Below, piece by piece: positions 25,016 through 38,700 of a DNA stretch of 64,000 nt. The notes under the pieces are model-generated. The model saw only the letters and a list, made by a program, of their open reading frames with translations. It was not told where the DNA came from and ran no database searches. Origin of the DNA: Xiphias gladius (Eukaryota; Chordata; Actinopteri; Istiophoriformes; Xiphiidae); NCBI RefSeq assembly GCF_016859285.1, contig NC_053407.1, forward strand, positions 18,968,699 to 19,032,698, written 5' to 3'. Positions within the stretch are counted from its first letter, which is position 1, and every line of letters begins with the position of its first letter. A program made the translations under genes and the position numbers.

Positions 25016-25443
25016 TCTTTCGCACTTTGAAATGAATAGGACTGTAGTCTCTCGGTCGACTGGTCGATTGGTTAGTCGATTCACTCTTGTCTGACCAAAT
25101 TCTCATTGGTCAGACAATGACCTGGGTTCCGTTCATACAGATGAAAGCCCTACATGAGTAGCTTTCCAGGATTAATCCATTATTTTCGGCGAACTCGCCC
25201 AAGTTAATGGAGACTGCTAGGTCAAATTTATTTTCAGCTCCAAACTAATTGACACCACGTCAAAGAAGTCGTTGGTGTGGCTGCATTTTGTTAAAACTGA
25301 TTATCAAAATCTCAAGTGCTGCAAATACTATCTTTTTATGTTTGTTTAAAATTCATTTAGGCTAATGAGGCCACCAGGTAGAGTGCATTCATTACACTAT
25401 GCCCCCCCCCACACACACACACACACACACACAAGAATTAATC

Positions 25444-25942
25444 GAAAGCCGAGTTGTCCCAGTTTTTCAGCAGCACGTAAAAGCAGCATGCATTTGTTGA
25501 TTCTTGTGGAGCTGAAGACCTTGAAAAGAGTCCTAGAATGCCACAAGCAAAATTTAACCTGATCCGTGAGAATCAGGCGATCACTTCACACGTTAACATC
25601 TGTAAAAAAAAAAAAAAAAAAAAAAAAAAGAATTTCACATTTTTTTTTAGACATTTGTATACACAGGAAGCGTTTTTAAAGCGAAAACGATCAGATCTGT
25701 GAAGTTGAAGTTAAGAATCTATACGTAAAATATTAATATGTATCCAGGTCGTGATATGTGTGCATTTGTAAAAATGCTTTACATGTGTTGAAATGCTTGG
25801 TATTTGTGTGCGGATTCGAACGCGCATTCGTGAGTACCCAAAATGACGCACAAATCGTTGCACGCATTTGTAAAATCTTATTTTTTCGTTTGCAGATCAC
25901 GGGGCACACATTTGTGACCATTTTGAGTCCAATCTCCCGCCA
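25444..25942 (-). repeat. right arm of the large inverted repeat
   Basis: Inverted counterpart of 24283-24620. It is longer because of extra sequence, including an A-tract of about 27 (25602-25629) and several copies of ACATTTGTAA/GCATTTGTAAA-like words. Its right edge runs into the GC-rich region upstream of eps8l2. The short frames on both strands in 25733-26099 fall in this arm and are not genes. Confidence 0.75.
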
Positions 25943-26299
25943 TACTGCACGCACCCGAGCGCTCACCACGAAGACTCGCACCTGCCGACTCAGCCACAGC
26001 GAGGTGTACCCGGGGCTCCTCCCCTCTCAGATTACCTTACCTGCAGAGCGGCCTATCACTGACCCGCTCCCGCTTTGCCCCCTCAGCGACTGTCTCTGAG
26101 GGCCGGCGACAGACGCCTGCGCTCCGCTGTCGGTAGGGCAGCTGCGTAGTTTCCAGTTTTGGACACCGACGGCGGAAGGCTACGCGCATATCGATACATT
26201 TCTGGGGGATCGACCGCAGGCGGTGACGGCAGGCTGATGCTTCAGGTGCTGTCTCGCCCACGTTTGTCTCCTTGAGTATCCCGCCCGGAAAACACCACT
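25943..26299 (+). promoter_or_regulatory. eps8l2: GC/CpG-rich probable eps8l2 promoter and 5'UTR exon
   Basis: This patch is the most CpG-dense part of the interval between 10 and 53 kb (for example 26020-26240) and ends in a consensus donor, CACT|GTGAGT, at 26299/26300. The next plus-strand acceptor that leads into coding sequence is at 29696/29697. A noncoding first exon here spliced to 29697 would be typical for this gene. No TATA box or cap site is identifiable; transcript evidence is lacking. Confidence 0.45.
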
Positions 26300-29200
26300 G
26301 TGAGTTCCTGTGAGGAGTAAAAGACGCTTTCTCTCTTTCTGTCTTTCTTTCTTCCTTTCATTCTTTCTTACGCCTGTTCACCAGTGTCTTCACAGTGAAC
26401 ACAAACTAACATAAACATGACAAGTCTCACCACACGGTCCACGCAGTCGCTGTCCTGGAGCTTTCGATCGTATCACATGATCTTCCTCAGCAGATGGAGT
26501 TGCCTGTTTGATGTTCAACGTTCCACTTTTTCTGAGCTGTTTCAATGACTTCTCCTTCAAGTTGGTTTAAACGTTGAGATTGATTGGTTGCGCTTATTTT
26601 TTATAGGGATGATTTATTACCATTTCTTATCATTATTATAATATTGTGTTATTGTGTGTAGGAAATGAGTCCTAATAAATTATTTGTTAGCATATTATTA
26701 ATGTTTTGGGATCAAGGCTGATTTGAAATTATTATATATATATATATATATATATTATACTTATATTATACTTTACTGATTAAATCCTGATGTAATTGTA
26801 CAGTGATTAATCTATTGAGTAATTAACGTAGCATGTTTTGGTGTTGGGTATCCACACAATAAGATTAATGCTGCTACCATACATTTATATCTGATGTCAC
26901 CCACAACCTTATTACAGCATTTAGCTCCGTGGTAAGAGGAATGTGCTTTCATTTGGGTTCAGCAGGTTTGGGGGAAAAAACCCCTGACATGCTACACATA
27001 TACAAGCAAAGGAGAAACACTGACTCCTAACTTGAGAATCACAGGTTGATTCTGTCAGAGTCTTCCAGTAGGGTTTTGTCCCGACACAAGATTGTTGTGC
27101 TCAGTGTGTTGGGAGGGTCCAATGAATGTTATGTGAACAAACAGGAACCATGTCTGTGAAATCTGACCTGATTTTGTCTTGTGCTGGTTCTCTATGCCCT
27201 GATCAAGAGAATGCACTCCCCCCAGTGCACCTGTACGCCCAGAATAAACCTGTAACATCATCTCCAGCTTTCATAACAATGAAATGTGATTCAGCCTGAA
27301 TGGCCGAATGGCTCCGAATTCATAAAATCTGCTAATTGTTATCTCTTACAAAATGCTTGCTCAGGAGCGTGGAGTTAAGTATCAGGCATATTGGGCATAT
27401 CACAGTACTCAGGCTGTCAATATGGTCTCGTTTTGTAGTATGGCAATTTCAAAGAGTGTTGATATCGTTATTCCACTGATGTGACCTCATAGGCTGTAAA
27501 CAATGAGATTATTACACCTTTACTGGTCTTGTCAGGTGTGATTTATGTGCCCAGCATATCTCACTGTTTTCTTAAATGTTTTTTTGAAGCTTCAGGTGTG
27601 CTATGGGGCTTATGTTGTAGGATAGACACATTACTATAGATATTTAATGTGTAAGATCCGTTGTTCTGCTTTATGTGTGGGTCCAAAATATTTCGTGGTG
27701 CTGCTTTGTCCTAACAGACAGTTATCATGTTGGGGCATTAGATTGTTTTCAGTCAGCAACTATAAATCTGTTGTTTTATTGTTGTGTACACTTGATACAT
27801 AAGGCCATATGCTTAGTTGTATTAATTTTGTGTGTTTTTTCTTATGTCAGTTTATCATTTATATTGTGTGTTGAGACAATTTCATATGATAATGCACTGA
27901 ACTTGCAGTAATTTTGAAAATGAGACGAGCTTTTATGAGTTAACCTAAGCTAAGCAACCTGCAAACGCTGCTTCTTTTTTTTTTGTGTAATTATTGTTTT
28001 ATTACCTTGTAATTACGTCTGAATAAGGGCTTGTCATTATTGAACAATAAGCACCCTAGGCTGAGTGGAGGAGAGGTGTACAGCGGGCATCTTGCCAGGA
28101 TGTTGACAACACATGACACCCAGCCTATGCCGCTCTGGCTTCACCTCCCTCCTGAAACCAGGCGGAAGGCCAGAGCCAGCAACAATAGCGTTGAGGGAAG
28201 ATGACCGAGAGATAAGGACAGAAAGAGGAAGTCTATCTATCTGGTGCAAACTTGACTTACCAAAGTAAATACAACTAGTTTTCTGTGCTCATTTGCATTT
28301 CTCATTAAAATTTTTTGCCATAGTCTTCGATCAGAGGGCATGGAACTACACGTGGCTCTTTATAAACGAACTCATACTTTAACATACATTAACTGTGGCC
28401 CAGGTTGTGAAAGCTGTTGTGATTTGCCCTTTCTTCTTTCAGAAGTTCTGATGAGATTATCTGGTGAGAGGGATTATGTCTATGATCTGCTGCGAGATAA
28501 TCTTAAATGACCACACCTGTAACCTATAACTGTCATACAGAGTATTTACCTTGTGCATGTGTAGTGTACCGCTGCTCGTTGTGCAAAACCAGTTTCAAAC
28601 TTCAGAAAGGAGGAAAGGTATTTCTTGAGGAATGGCTGTGTTATAGTTTGGTTAGAAAGGGTTACTGAAATGTTCATAGCTATTGTAGGAAGCACACCCA
28701 GTACCGCAAAGTGACACAAGGACTGGATTGTTCTTGACGAACACTTAAAATACTTGCTGGAGACACAGGATCCTAACCTCTCGCCACCAATTAATAATAC
28801 AAACTGAACCGGTTGCTTAAAGCGATACCCGGCTCCTTGTAGTCTAAAAGTCCATATCCACCGTTAAATACAATTGACTTTAGCCATTAAACGAGGAATA
28901 ATTATATTTAATGCAGTAATAAAATCCTGAAAAGGATTTAAAAGGAAACCAAACAAAGCCCACTATGTTGTATAACATCTCATCAGGGTCCAAAGTTAGA
29001 GTTTATACTGATACTGAATGTGTTCAGCCACAGTGTGTGCTGTAGGCCTGATATATATTACATAACCTTGTCAGTGCATGCCTTGACAGACAACTCAGAG
29101 TCCCCGGGCTCGGAGGGAAAGGTGTGAGAGAGTTTTGCTCTCTCGTTTCCTGCACCCATTAATCTCTCAGATTTATAGCTCATGCTTATCTCCTCCGAGG

Positions 29201-29696
29201 CCGCGCTAATTATCAAATACTGAGCGTGGCTGGATGTAAAACCCAACCAAATTGAATAATTGCAGCTGTGCAGATATAGGCATCAGCAGAGTGGCTCTAA
29301 TTACATAGTGCATATCAGCCTGCTGTCTTCCATTGTCTTTGATCGGTCCCCCGACTCCCAGTAGTACAGGCCCAACACCTGGCTGTGAAGACAGTGGAAG
29401 AACAGGCTGTTCAGGAGTCTACACCTCAACTTTGCATACTATATCTACAGCCTTATTAAGGTGTCTATAGCTTTTCAAGTTTATACACCATGGTCCGTCT
29501 ACTAGAGCTCACCCAAGTGGAATGAGAGAGAAAAATAAGATACCTGATGCAACAGGCATTTAAAGGGTCTTTTAGGTTAAATAAAGTATGCAATGTTCGT
29601 TTGGGTGGAAAATATTTTCCCTCTTTCTGTGTCTCACTATCACCTACCCTCTTTCTTTCTCTGATGCTCATCCTTGTGTTTTTTTTTTTTCTTCAG
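26300..29696 (+). other. probable eps8l2 5' intron
   Basis: No coding exon supported. It holds a (TCTT)-rich tract at about 26329-26370, a (TA)n run at 26731-26756 and unremarkable unique DNA. A stretch near 29080-29230 with homeobox-like TAAT words looks less degenerate than its surroundings but cannot be judged without alignment. Confidence 0.4.
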
Positions 29697-29712
29697 GTGG
29701 ATGCCTTAAATA
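29697..29712 (+). promoter_or_regulatory. eps8l2 5' leader with a two-codon upstream ORF
   Basis: The first coding exon begins after the acceptor at 29696. Its short leader contains ATGCCTTAA (29701-29709), a Met-Pro-stop upstream ORF ending three bases before the main ATG at 29713 and in the same frame. The context of the main ATG (TAAATAATGA) has A at -3, acceptable for initiation. Confidence 0.5.
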
Positions 29713-32700
29713 ATGAGTGTCCTGGGACCTCTGTCGCGGCAAGCCAAGTGAGTATCGCACACATTCCTGCTTCCCCTTACATATTTACCTTTCTGTGAGT
29801 TAGCCAATCACATTATGCTGAGTTACTGTCACACAGGCGCAAGAGAATCACTAACCCAGAATGTGGAAGGTGGTGTGGGTCATGGACCTCGGGCACAGAG
29901 CTGCTCTGTTGAGAATTGTTTGCTTTGCCTGGGTTCCTGGCTCCAGCAACCCCCCCCTCTCCCTCCCTTTTCCACTCTCCCCCTCGCTCTCCCTGGCTGG
30001 CCCATATGCTCAGAATCTCAGGCTAATCTCCTCCAGTGCTGGCCAGTCTCTTTTCCGTATATCTCTACGTGACATTGTGGGAGATTCAGAGGGTTTGTGA
30101 CACTTGTATCCAGAGGCGCAGGGGAGAAGATGAAGGGTGCACAGCGTAACCCTGTCTCCTCTTCTTGTCATTGCAGTGGAGTGGCCAGATCGGACAGCAA
30201 GATCAGCGCCAAGGCCCTTTACGGTAAGTGACTACATGGAAGTGTCTAGAGAAGTTGGACTGTTTTTGTCAGTAGGAGTATTACATTGTTGGCCCACTTT
30301 CAAGACCTTGCCTTAACACGCCCTTATTTCTGTAGCATGACTCAGTACAGAGCGTTTATCGCTTACAGCTTGTAATTGAGGAGAAGGTACAGTCATAATT
30401 GTCAAAGGATAGTTTTTTGAAAATTTGCACCCTCATTTTTAAGAATGTAGCCTATTTATTTGTTTTCCAAAAACGTGTAAAAACTCATAATTGAGCCACA
30501 CTGTTGCGATGGGTGACATGTTCCTTTATTATGATGAACAAGGACACTGTAGTTTATTTTGAGGGTGAAGCAAACACACCATCCTGTCGCTATTAACTAT
30601 CACTTTGAGTAATGTTTGCTAAACAATACGGTGCCCAGTTTTTTTGCAAAAATACTTTCCATTCGTAAAAATGAGGCTATACATTTGGGATCCCCTTTTA
30701 AAAATGTTACATCTTCAGCTTGAAGAAATCTTGAATGGAATACAGTACAAAAAGTGTCTTCTTTATCCTTTTATACCTCTCCAAACTGTCTATAGTCAAG
30801 TTTTGAGGCAACTGAGTCCAATCACAACTAATTCAGTTTGCTGTGCAAATGACTTCGTCAGGAAATCCTGCACTCTCACTCTGCAGCATGTTGCTGCAGC
30901 CCCACGGCCTTGTTCGGCTTTCACAGTTCTCTCCCAAAACACCTGTGCACAGGGTGATAAGCAGTGGCGAAGGTCCTGCTGAAGGGAAACCTCTGTTAGA
31001 CACTGAGGGACATTGGAGGGAGGCTGGGCTCCTAAAGGGATCCCGAGTTTCCAGCTCCGTGCCAGAGCGGATGTGCTTGTGTTATTGTAGTGCTCCATTT
31101 ACATCTATATTGTCAGGCTGCATCACTGATCTGTCTTGACTTTGGTTAAACTCAGTGATACAGTCATGAATTGCTTTGCCATTTTATTGTAGCTGCATAC
31201 TTGTGTTAGGGTGTGTTTATGTTACTGAAATGTGCTATGTTACATTAGCTGGGAGTGCAGGGTGTGCCTGTTTTTAATGTGTGGTTGGAAAAGGGTGGGG
31301 ATGCCCATGTCTTGCAGGTGAATAAAAGACGCATTGAAAAATGGAAAGGGGCAGACTCTGACGCTCACTCACCTCTGGTCCTCCCCTCGCTGCCTCAGAC
31401 ATTAGCTCACTGGTCCTTACCAGGACCTCCTTCCACACTGCAAACACAGAGGAACATTGTATAGCATATCATAGGCCCAGATAGAAACCTGCCCCGAGGT
31501 ATGACAAAACAACCTGCTTTCATGCATGGCTACAGTGTTCCAAACTTAGAATCTCCTGAAATCACAGATGATGGTACAGTAGATCTTGCAAGATGTTCCC
31601 AGACTAACTGACTGTGCACCTTGTTGTTTGTGAAGCATTTCTGTGCCATAAGTCATCCAAATATCCACAGGATACACCCACTCTTTTGATCTCTGTGAAA
31701 AATCTTACTGAATGTGTGATGAGACTGTGCTGTTTCATTGGCTCGTTTCATCTTGTGTGGCAGATGGTCACCACTACCCTCTCACTGCAGGATGACAGCA
31801 GCATGCCTGTCCTCCTGAACCAGAGAGGCAGGAGAGTGGACAATACTGAATACCATCCATAACAGGCAGAAATTTGGATAGATATAGGTTTGCGGCTTGC
31901 TCCTTGCTGAATAAACATGGAGAGGAACAACAGCAGCTCTATCTCCCATATGCAAAACTCCCCGTCATTCACACAGTGTAAGGCAGCAAACAAGTGATGC
32001 AAATGTTAGACAGTCCTCCCACCTGATCTGATATCCGCAGCTATACAGTAGAGCAGAGAGATGCCACATCAGACTCATCCTCCCAGGAGTTCAGATGATT
32101 CAACAGCTTTCTTGAGTTTCTCAGATGGTTTATGGTTGAGGAGCATGTCTCTGGCAGGTAAAACGTGTTTGGACTGAGTCAAAATGGTTGTAGAAACTTC
32201 CCTCTCTTTTCACTGCAGCAATGTTAATCTTCAACTTTTGTGCGTATGTATAAAATTCAGTTTTATCTCCATAATAGATATGAGTACTTTAAGTGTAATT
32301 CCTTTCAGTCAGCACCATAATTGAAGTTTCTCTCTTGCTCTTTGTGTTTGACTTTATTAAAGCAGTGTTATTAGTGGCTATATTTTAAAAAGTTAACAGT
32401 ATGTCTTTGGCTTCTTACTGCTCTTGATAAACAAACGATCGATGTCAACCTGCATTCATTTGTTCATCGCTAGTTTGAGAGAACAGCTCTGTGGTGAATC
32501 AGGCTGTGAGGTTTGTTGATGTGATGGTTTCTAGCGACATATGGACAAATCTTTGTAGACACAGTAGGACACTTCCGTATCCAAAGGTAATGATCTTGTG
32601 CCAGCACAATAGCTTATTGTTTGAGTTATCTATGGTTGTGACTTATTCAGTCATTTGATGTTGCAATAAAGGATTTTATTCTCTTTATTAATCAAACAAA

Positions 32701-35700
32701 AATTAAAAAAAAAAAAGATTCATATTTAAACGGTTTCATGACATTAGATCAAAGAATGTTACTGTGTTGTTTGTGGGTTGAGTCAGGGTTCATTGTGTTT
32801 ACAGAGCAGTTATTAGGGAGGTCAGATTGTCTGATTGATCCGAGCCATGTATTGGTTTGATAATCTGCCAGGCAGCCATGTTTATCACTGGTCATTGACC
32901 CGGGAGAGCCCTGAGGATCTGCCCATCTGCCTGCTAAGTGGCTCTCATTGCAAGCTGTCACAGCGCTGTGAATTGACTGGCATAAATGTCAGTCATTAAT
33001 AAGACATGGGGCGAGCTCGACTTTCAGAACGTCACCTGACGCCCGTGTTTCACCTGTGGGGAACCAAGCAGGAAGGGATTAGCAGAGAGGAAATGGCAGG
33101 AAGAGGAAAGACAAACACTTGCGTCATTTGGACGGTGAGGGTGGTTGAATGGATATAATGTGATCTCCTTTGAAAAGCTTTTTTCAGTGCGTCAAAATAT
33201 GGATGAGTCAGAGTACTATGAAGCATGAATCGTTAACAAGAGGATACAAATACTGGAAATATTGGAATGTACTGTAGAGCTTTGACACACAATTTGTTAA
33301 ATGTTATACAAACATTAGGGCTTTTGTGTCACATTCACCATAAAGCACATAAAGCAAAATGTGTCTCAGGGCCTGTATGCAGAGAAAACCAGAGCTGTAG
33401 TCTATGTTGCATCAAAATGTTGACTCTATTGGGTGGGGGACAGAAAGAGACCTGATATGAGATCTGGCAGTGGAGTTGATAGGAACATGCTCTCTTTTAA
33501 CCGTAATTGTTACCTGCAGACTATTCACTTGGTAAACAGGTCAATGAGAACACTGGCCCCAGCCAACAGCACACACAGTGTGGTGAACAAGGGCACATGT
33601 GACAAATCACAATACATTGCCACAGATGAGGACGTAAGCTTGCTGCTCTTGAGAGTTAGCATCACTGATTTTTGACCCCTGCAGTAAATCCGTGCCTCAG
33701 ACTGGTGCCCCGGATGCAGCATACTTTAATGCCAATCTGGCCAACATACTATACTGTCACAAAGACTCTTTGATATGAGATTTAATAATTAACTTCTCAG
33801 ATAGGACTGTTTCCATTCCACTTGCCCTCCGGCAGGACACTTTTGGACATAAAATTATGCTAAAAGATTTGATAAAGTACAGGTTGACCTCAGTTTCATT
33901 TCTTTCAAAGAGAAGCTCTTGTAGTTTTTACTGCACTGTCATAAAATGTATTGTAAAATACACATCATATGTCTAAATCAAATTATCTTACTAAATAAAC
34001 ATTACAGTATATGCAGTGGTATGCAAGAGTTTGGGCATATTGCATATTTTGTTGGTTTTAGAAGTGAAAATAAGTAAATACAACCCCTGCAACAAACACA
34101 AACTCAAAATTAGCCTTTATTCAAATTTTACTTTTTAGTTCATGAATTTAAAAAAATAGCAAGAAACACAATAAAACAGTAATGTGCCAAAGTTTGGGCA
34201 CCTTACTAAGTTAGTTCTTACTAACGCTCAGATTGCAAACATTTTTTGTAGCAGTTAAGAGTCTGTCTGTACTTGATTCATAGATTTTTGCCCACTCTGC
34301 CTGCAGATCACTTCAAGTTTTGAGATATTTTAGGCTTTCTTGCTCACACAGCATGTTTAAAGTCTACACGACAGATTTTTGGTGATGTTCAAGTCAGAGG
34401 ACTGTGGGGGCTGTTCCAAAAGCTTCAGGTAGCGTTTCTTGAAGTAGTTCATGGTGAATTTTAGAGGCCTGCCTTGGGTCACTGTCCTGTTGTAGTAGCC
34501 AGCCTCTTTTCACGTTGAGTTCTTTGACTGACTGCATTTGCATCCATAATTTCCTGATATTTAGTGGAAGCCATTCTTCCCTCTTCCCGTGAAATGTTTC
34601 CTGCGTCACTGGCTTCCACACAACCCCAAAGGAGAATATTTCCAGGGGGTGAGGGGGGGTGTTATATTTTTAATGTCTGTTTGCTGCAGGGGCTGTATTT
34701 ACTTAATTTCACTTCAAAAATCAACTAAATATGTAATTTTCCCACGGGTGCCCAGACTTTTGCATACAATTGTAAGTGAATACCTAACAGCACAATTGTC
34801 AGTGAGGCTGACAGTAGTCCCATAAAAGAAAGCACCGATTACATGTCCTTGTGACTTCCTTATTGCCCTTTTTAGCTCATGCATCAGCGTTTCAAGCCCG
34901 TCATTTCACCTCTTCATTGTGTGAAACGTTCAACATGCAGACTTGGGGTCAGTGTTACGACTGTGCTATATATAAGGATACAGTAAAATTAGAATTAGTA
35001 CTTGCTGGTTTCTCAATTTTTCTGTTTTAGATGTCTTTGTTTTTCTTATTAACAGAACAGAGGAAGAAATACTCCAACTCCAATTATATCATGCATGAGA
35101 CGTCGCAGTATCATGTTGAGGTAAGATCTTCTCTGTTTCTGTGTCTCTGAAGAATTAAAGTTGTGTTTTGTCATTTTGACAATTTCTGTATTTAAATTTT
35201 TTTTACATATAAAGCAAAATATATAGAAAATGGAAAAGAAGATTTGAAAGTCACTCACTGCATGTTTATTCAACAGTATTATAGTTTAGAAGTTATAGAT
35301 TAGAAAACATCTAAGTACTAATTAAAGTGAAATAAAAAGTTAATGTTTATAGTTTTTTTTATATTAAACCTTACGATTAATCCCAGACATTTGCAGTTAC
35401 CTATGCGTTGCACTGTGTATCATAATTTTGTGTTATCTAAATGTTTTATTTACCTTTTCATATAATTCACTGTATTGTTATTATTTTGTTGCTAATTTAT
35501 GTGGTACCTGTTCACCCGACTGGTGAATGTGGAGATAAATAAAGGCATCGATACCAACAAAGGAATTAAAATAGAATAGATTGTGTATTTTAAAATGTGT
35601 ATGAAAATGAGCAGTTATGCTGGAAAATCTAATAATTGGGGTGTCGTAGTAACCTAGTAGTTTTGACCACCATGACCACTCTATGACCACCATGTCCCCA

Positions 35701-38700
35701 TGTTTGAGTTCAGCTGAGGACTTTTTTTCCATGTCGTTCCTCTCTCTTTCTCTCCATGTTTCACATCACATTTTACTGTCAACTGTCAAAAAAAGACATA
35801 ATGCAAAAAAGCCTTGAAAAGGAAAGAAAATCTTATACTTGAGGTCTTTAAATGGATGGATTTATAACTTAAAAAAGGTGAGTGAGCCTTTTTAGAACTA
35901 GATGAAGATGATGACTTGAACTCCATCATAATAAAGCAATCAGGCCTCTGACAGCAGCAGTGGGGACCTGATGTTGGGATGACGGAACCAGAAATGTGCT
36001 TCAAGTCAGGGATGGTGCTGAACTATGTCCTGCGTTGGTGTAGATAGGATTTCTCAAAAATGCCTCCCTGTTATCACACATGGGCAGGTAATAACAGATA
36101 ACAGCCACGCTGGAACCAACCACAAACAGAGTCATATGTAGCAATACTGCCATTTTGATATCAGATAAAATGGGCCAGTAATTTATGAGGTCAAATGTGT
36201 CAGCTGAAGGAAACGTGAAAAATTTTTGCAGGTAATAGTTATAAGAAAACAGGCCTGAATTAAAATTCAGTCCAGTTAACAGGTACAGTTAACAGTTTGA
36301 CCCTTTGGGAAATATGCTTATTTGCCTATTTGCCAAGAGTGAGATGAAAAGATCGATACCACTGTCATGTCTATATGTTAACTTAGCTTAGCAAAAAGAC
36401 TGCAAACAGGGGGAATCAGCTAGCCTGGCTTATGTGCTCACTATTTAACACTTTATATCTCTCTCCTTTTCTAACCACGCGTAAAAAATGACAAGTTGTG
36501 GTTTTTTGTGGGGTTATGTGCTGGACTAGTATTTTGCCGAGGAGCCATGCTTGGCAGCTAGCAAAGACTTGTTTTTAAACTTCCCTTTTTGTACAAATTA
36601 AACGAGCAAGATATAACATGTTAATTAGTGGGCTTTTGAGGTGATGGGATGCGGACTTCATGTCAGCTTTGGACAGCTCCCGGCTAGCTGTTTCCCACTG
36701 TTTTCGGCCTCTATGCTAAACTAAGCTAACCAGCTGCTGGCTCCAGCTTCATATTGAGAGAACAGTTATGATAGCGGTATCATTTTTCTCCTCTAATTCT
36801 AAGCAAGAAAGCAAAAAAGTATATTTCATAAAATGTTATACTATTACTTTTGTACAGCCAGCAAATAGATAATGTATGTTACTGCCAACAACTTTCCAAA
36901 GTATAACTGTCCTACTTTCCATACAGACATTGCTTTTAGTTCACACCAGAATCCCTCATTTACCAACACACTGTTTTCTCCTCAGCATCTCTCCACGTTC
37001 ATGATGGACAAGACGGAGTCCATTAACACAGTGGATGATGCCGTCAAGAAACTGGTCCTCCTGGATTCAAAGGACAAAATATGGACGCAGGAGATGCTCC
37101 TCCAGGTCACCGACAAGGCGGTCAGGCTGCTGGACTGTGACACACAGGTATAAGCTCCACACCTGTCCACACATCATGCACAGAGTGGTTATAAATTGGT
37201 TACTGGAAGCCTACATTACACAGTGGGAGCGTCAAGTTTATGAAATATGGGTATTTACCAGACAGGGAGGATCTAATGAAAGATGCCATGAAGTTGCAAT
37301 TTATGGGAACTGTAGGAGCCAGTGTTTTAGGACCTAAAAATCAGAATATTTCAGCCTTCAGCGCAGACAGACTGCGCTGAAATAATAAACTGCACTTGAA
37401 CAGTTTACTATTGCACTCTCTGAAAGTGCGATACTGAACCGCTCAAGTGCCTTTAAGTGTAGATTTGGATGTGGTACAATGAAATAAAATAAGGAACGCA
37501 TTTATATGAACAGTATTTCACATATACTAAAGGCAGCCAAAAGTGTAAAATACAAAATGTTACGAATATTTTCTACACATTTATTTTTTACATACATTAT
37601 GTCATAATGTTCTATATGATCATAACGGTGTCTTTTAACACGTCGAACAACCTTTTAAGAAATAGTTTGACATTTTGAGAAATAAGCCTATACTCTTTCT
37701 TGCCGAGGGTAAGATGAGAACATTGATACCACTCTCATGTCTGTATGGTACGTTTGAAATTACAGCCAGTAGCCAGTGGGCTTAGTTAAAGACTGGCTCT
37801 GCTTCTTTAATCCTCTCTCCCTCAAATAAATCTTAGTTTTTATGACTTTATCTCACTGAGGACTTAGCCTACTCACATAGTATCTTGTTCCTTCCATGCC
37901 TCGACTTCTTTCCCTCTAACCCATCTTCTGTCATTCTCCTGCAGGAGGAGTTGGAGAACTTTCCTCTCTCCACCATCCACATGTGTCAGACAGTGCTGAA
38001 TCAGACACGCTACCTCTCGGTGCTGCTGCTCGTGTGTCAGGACAAGGAGCAGCACAAACCTGACATCCACTTCTTCCACTGCGACGAGGTGGAGGTGGGC
38101 TCAGTTTGCATCCTTTATTGTCCATGCGTGACTGGCTGGCTTTGTGTTTTACGTCGTTCATAAATCTAAGCTGTTGTTCTGGAGCTTTGGTCAGATTTCA
38201 TAGCTGTTAGTGGCTGTTTGTTTGTGTGTATCCTTTCACATTTTTCGCAGCTTTGTTTAGAGATTTTTACCAAAGGGAAAACCACGGAAAGGGTGAAATA
38301 CTAGAGCCCACAGAACACTAGGTAGTGTTCTATAAGACACTACCTCTTTATAGTTCAGAATAACCACTGGTGGTTTTAAAGGCAGAGACTTTTAATCATC
38401 ATCAACATTCACTAGGCTGAGAGGATCTGAATATAACAACCTTTGGTTTATTAGATATGGCTTGCCTTTGTCTTTAGTGAAACAATATAAATGAAAGGGG
38501 AGTTTCTTATTTATTAAAACTGTGATTCCCTGGTCATTTGATGTGAAGGAGGAATAGAAAGCCTGGTCTTTCAGATGTGGATTTTGGAGAAGAGCTAAAA
38601 TCAGTTTTTCAGATAAACTGATGCATTTCATTTTACCATTGGCATTCCTAGAGCAAACATCACAATATAATAAAAACTAATGGACAAATTTTAGCTTCCT

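Noticed and set aside
30644-31139. Several frames of about 100 codons within eps8l2 intron 2
   Set aside because: No domain, no consistent splice sites, and overlapping frames on both strands; compatible with chance.
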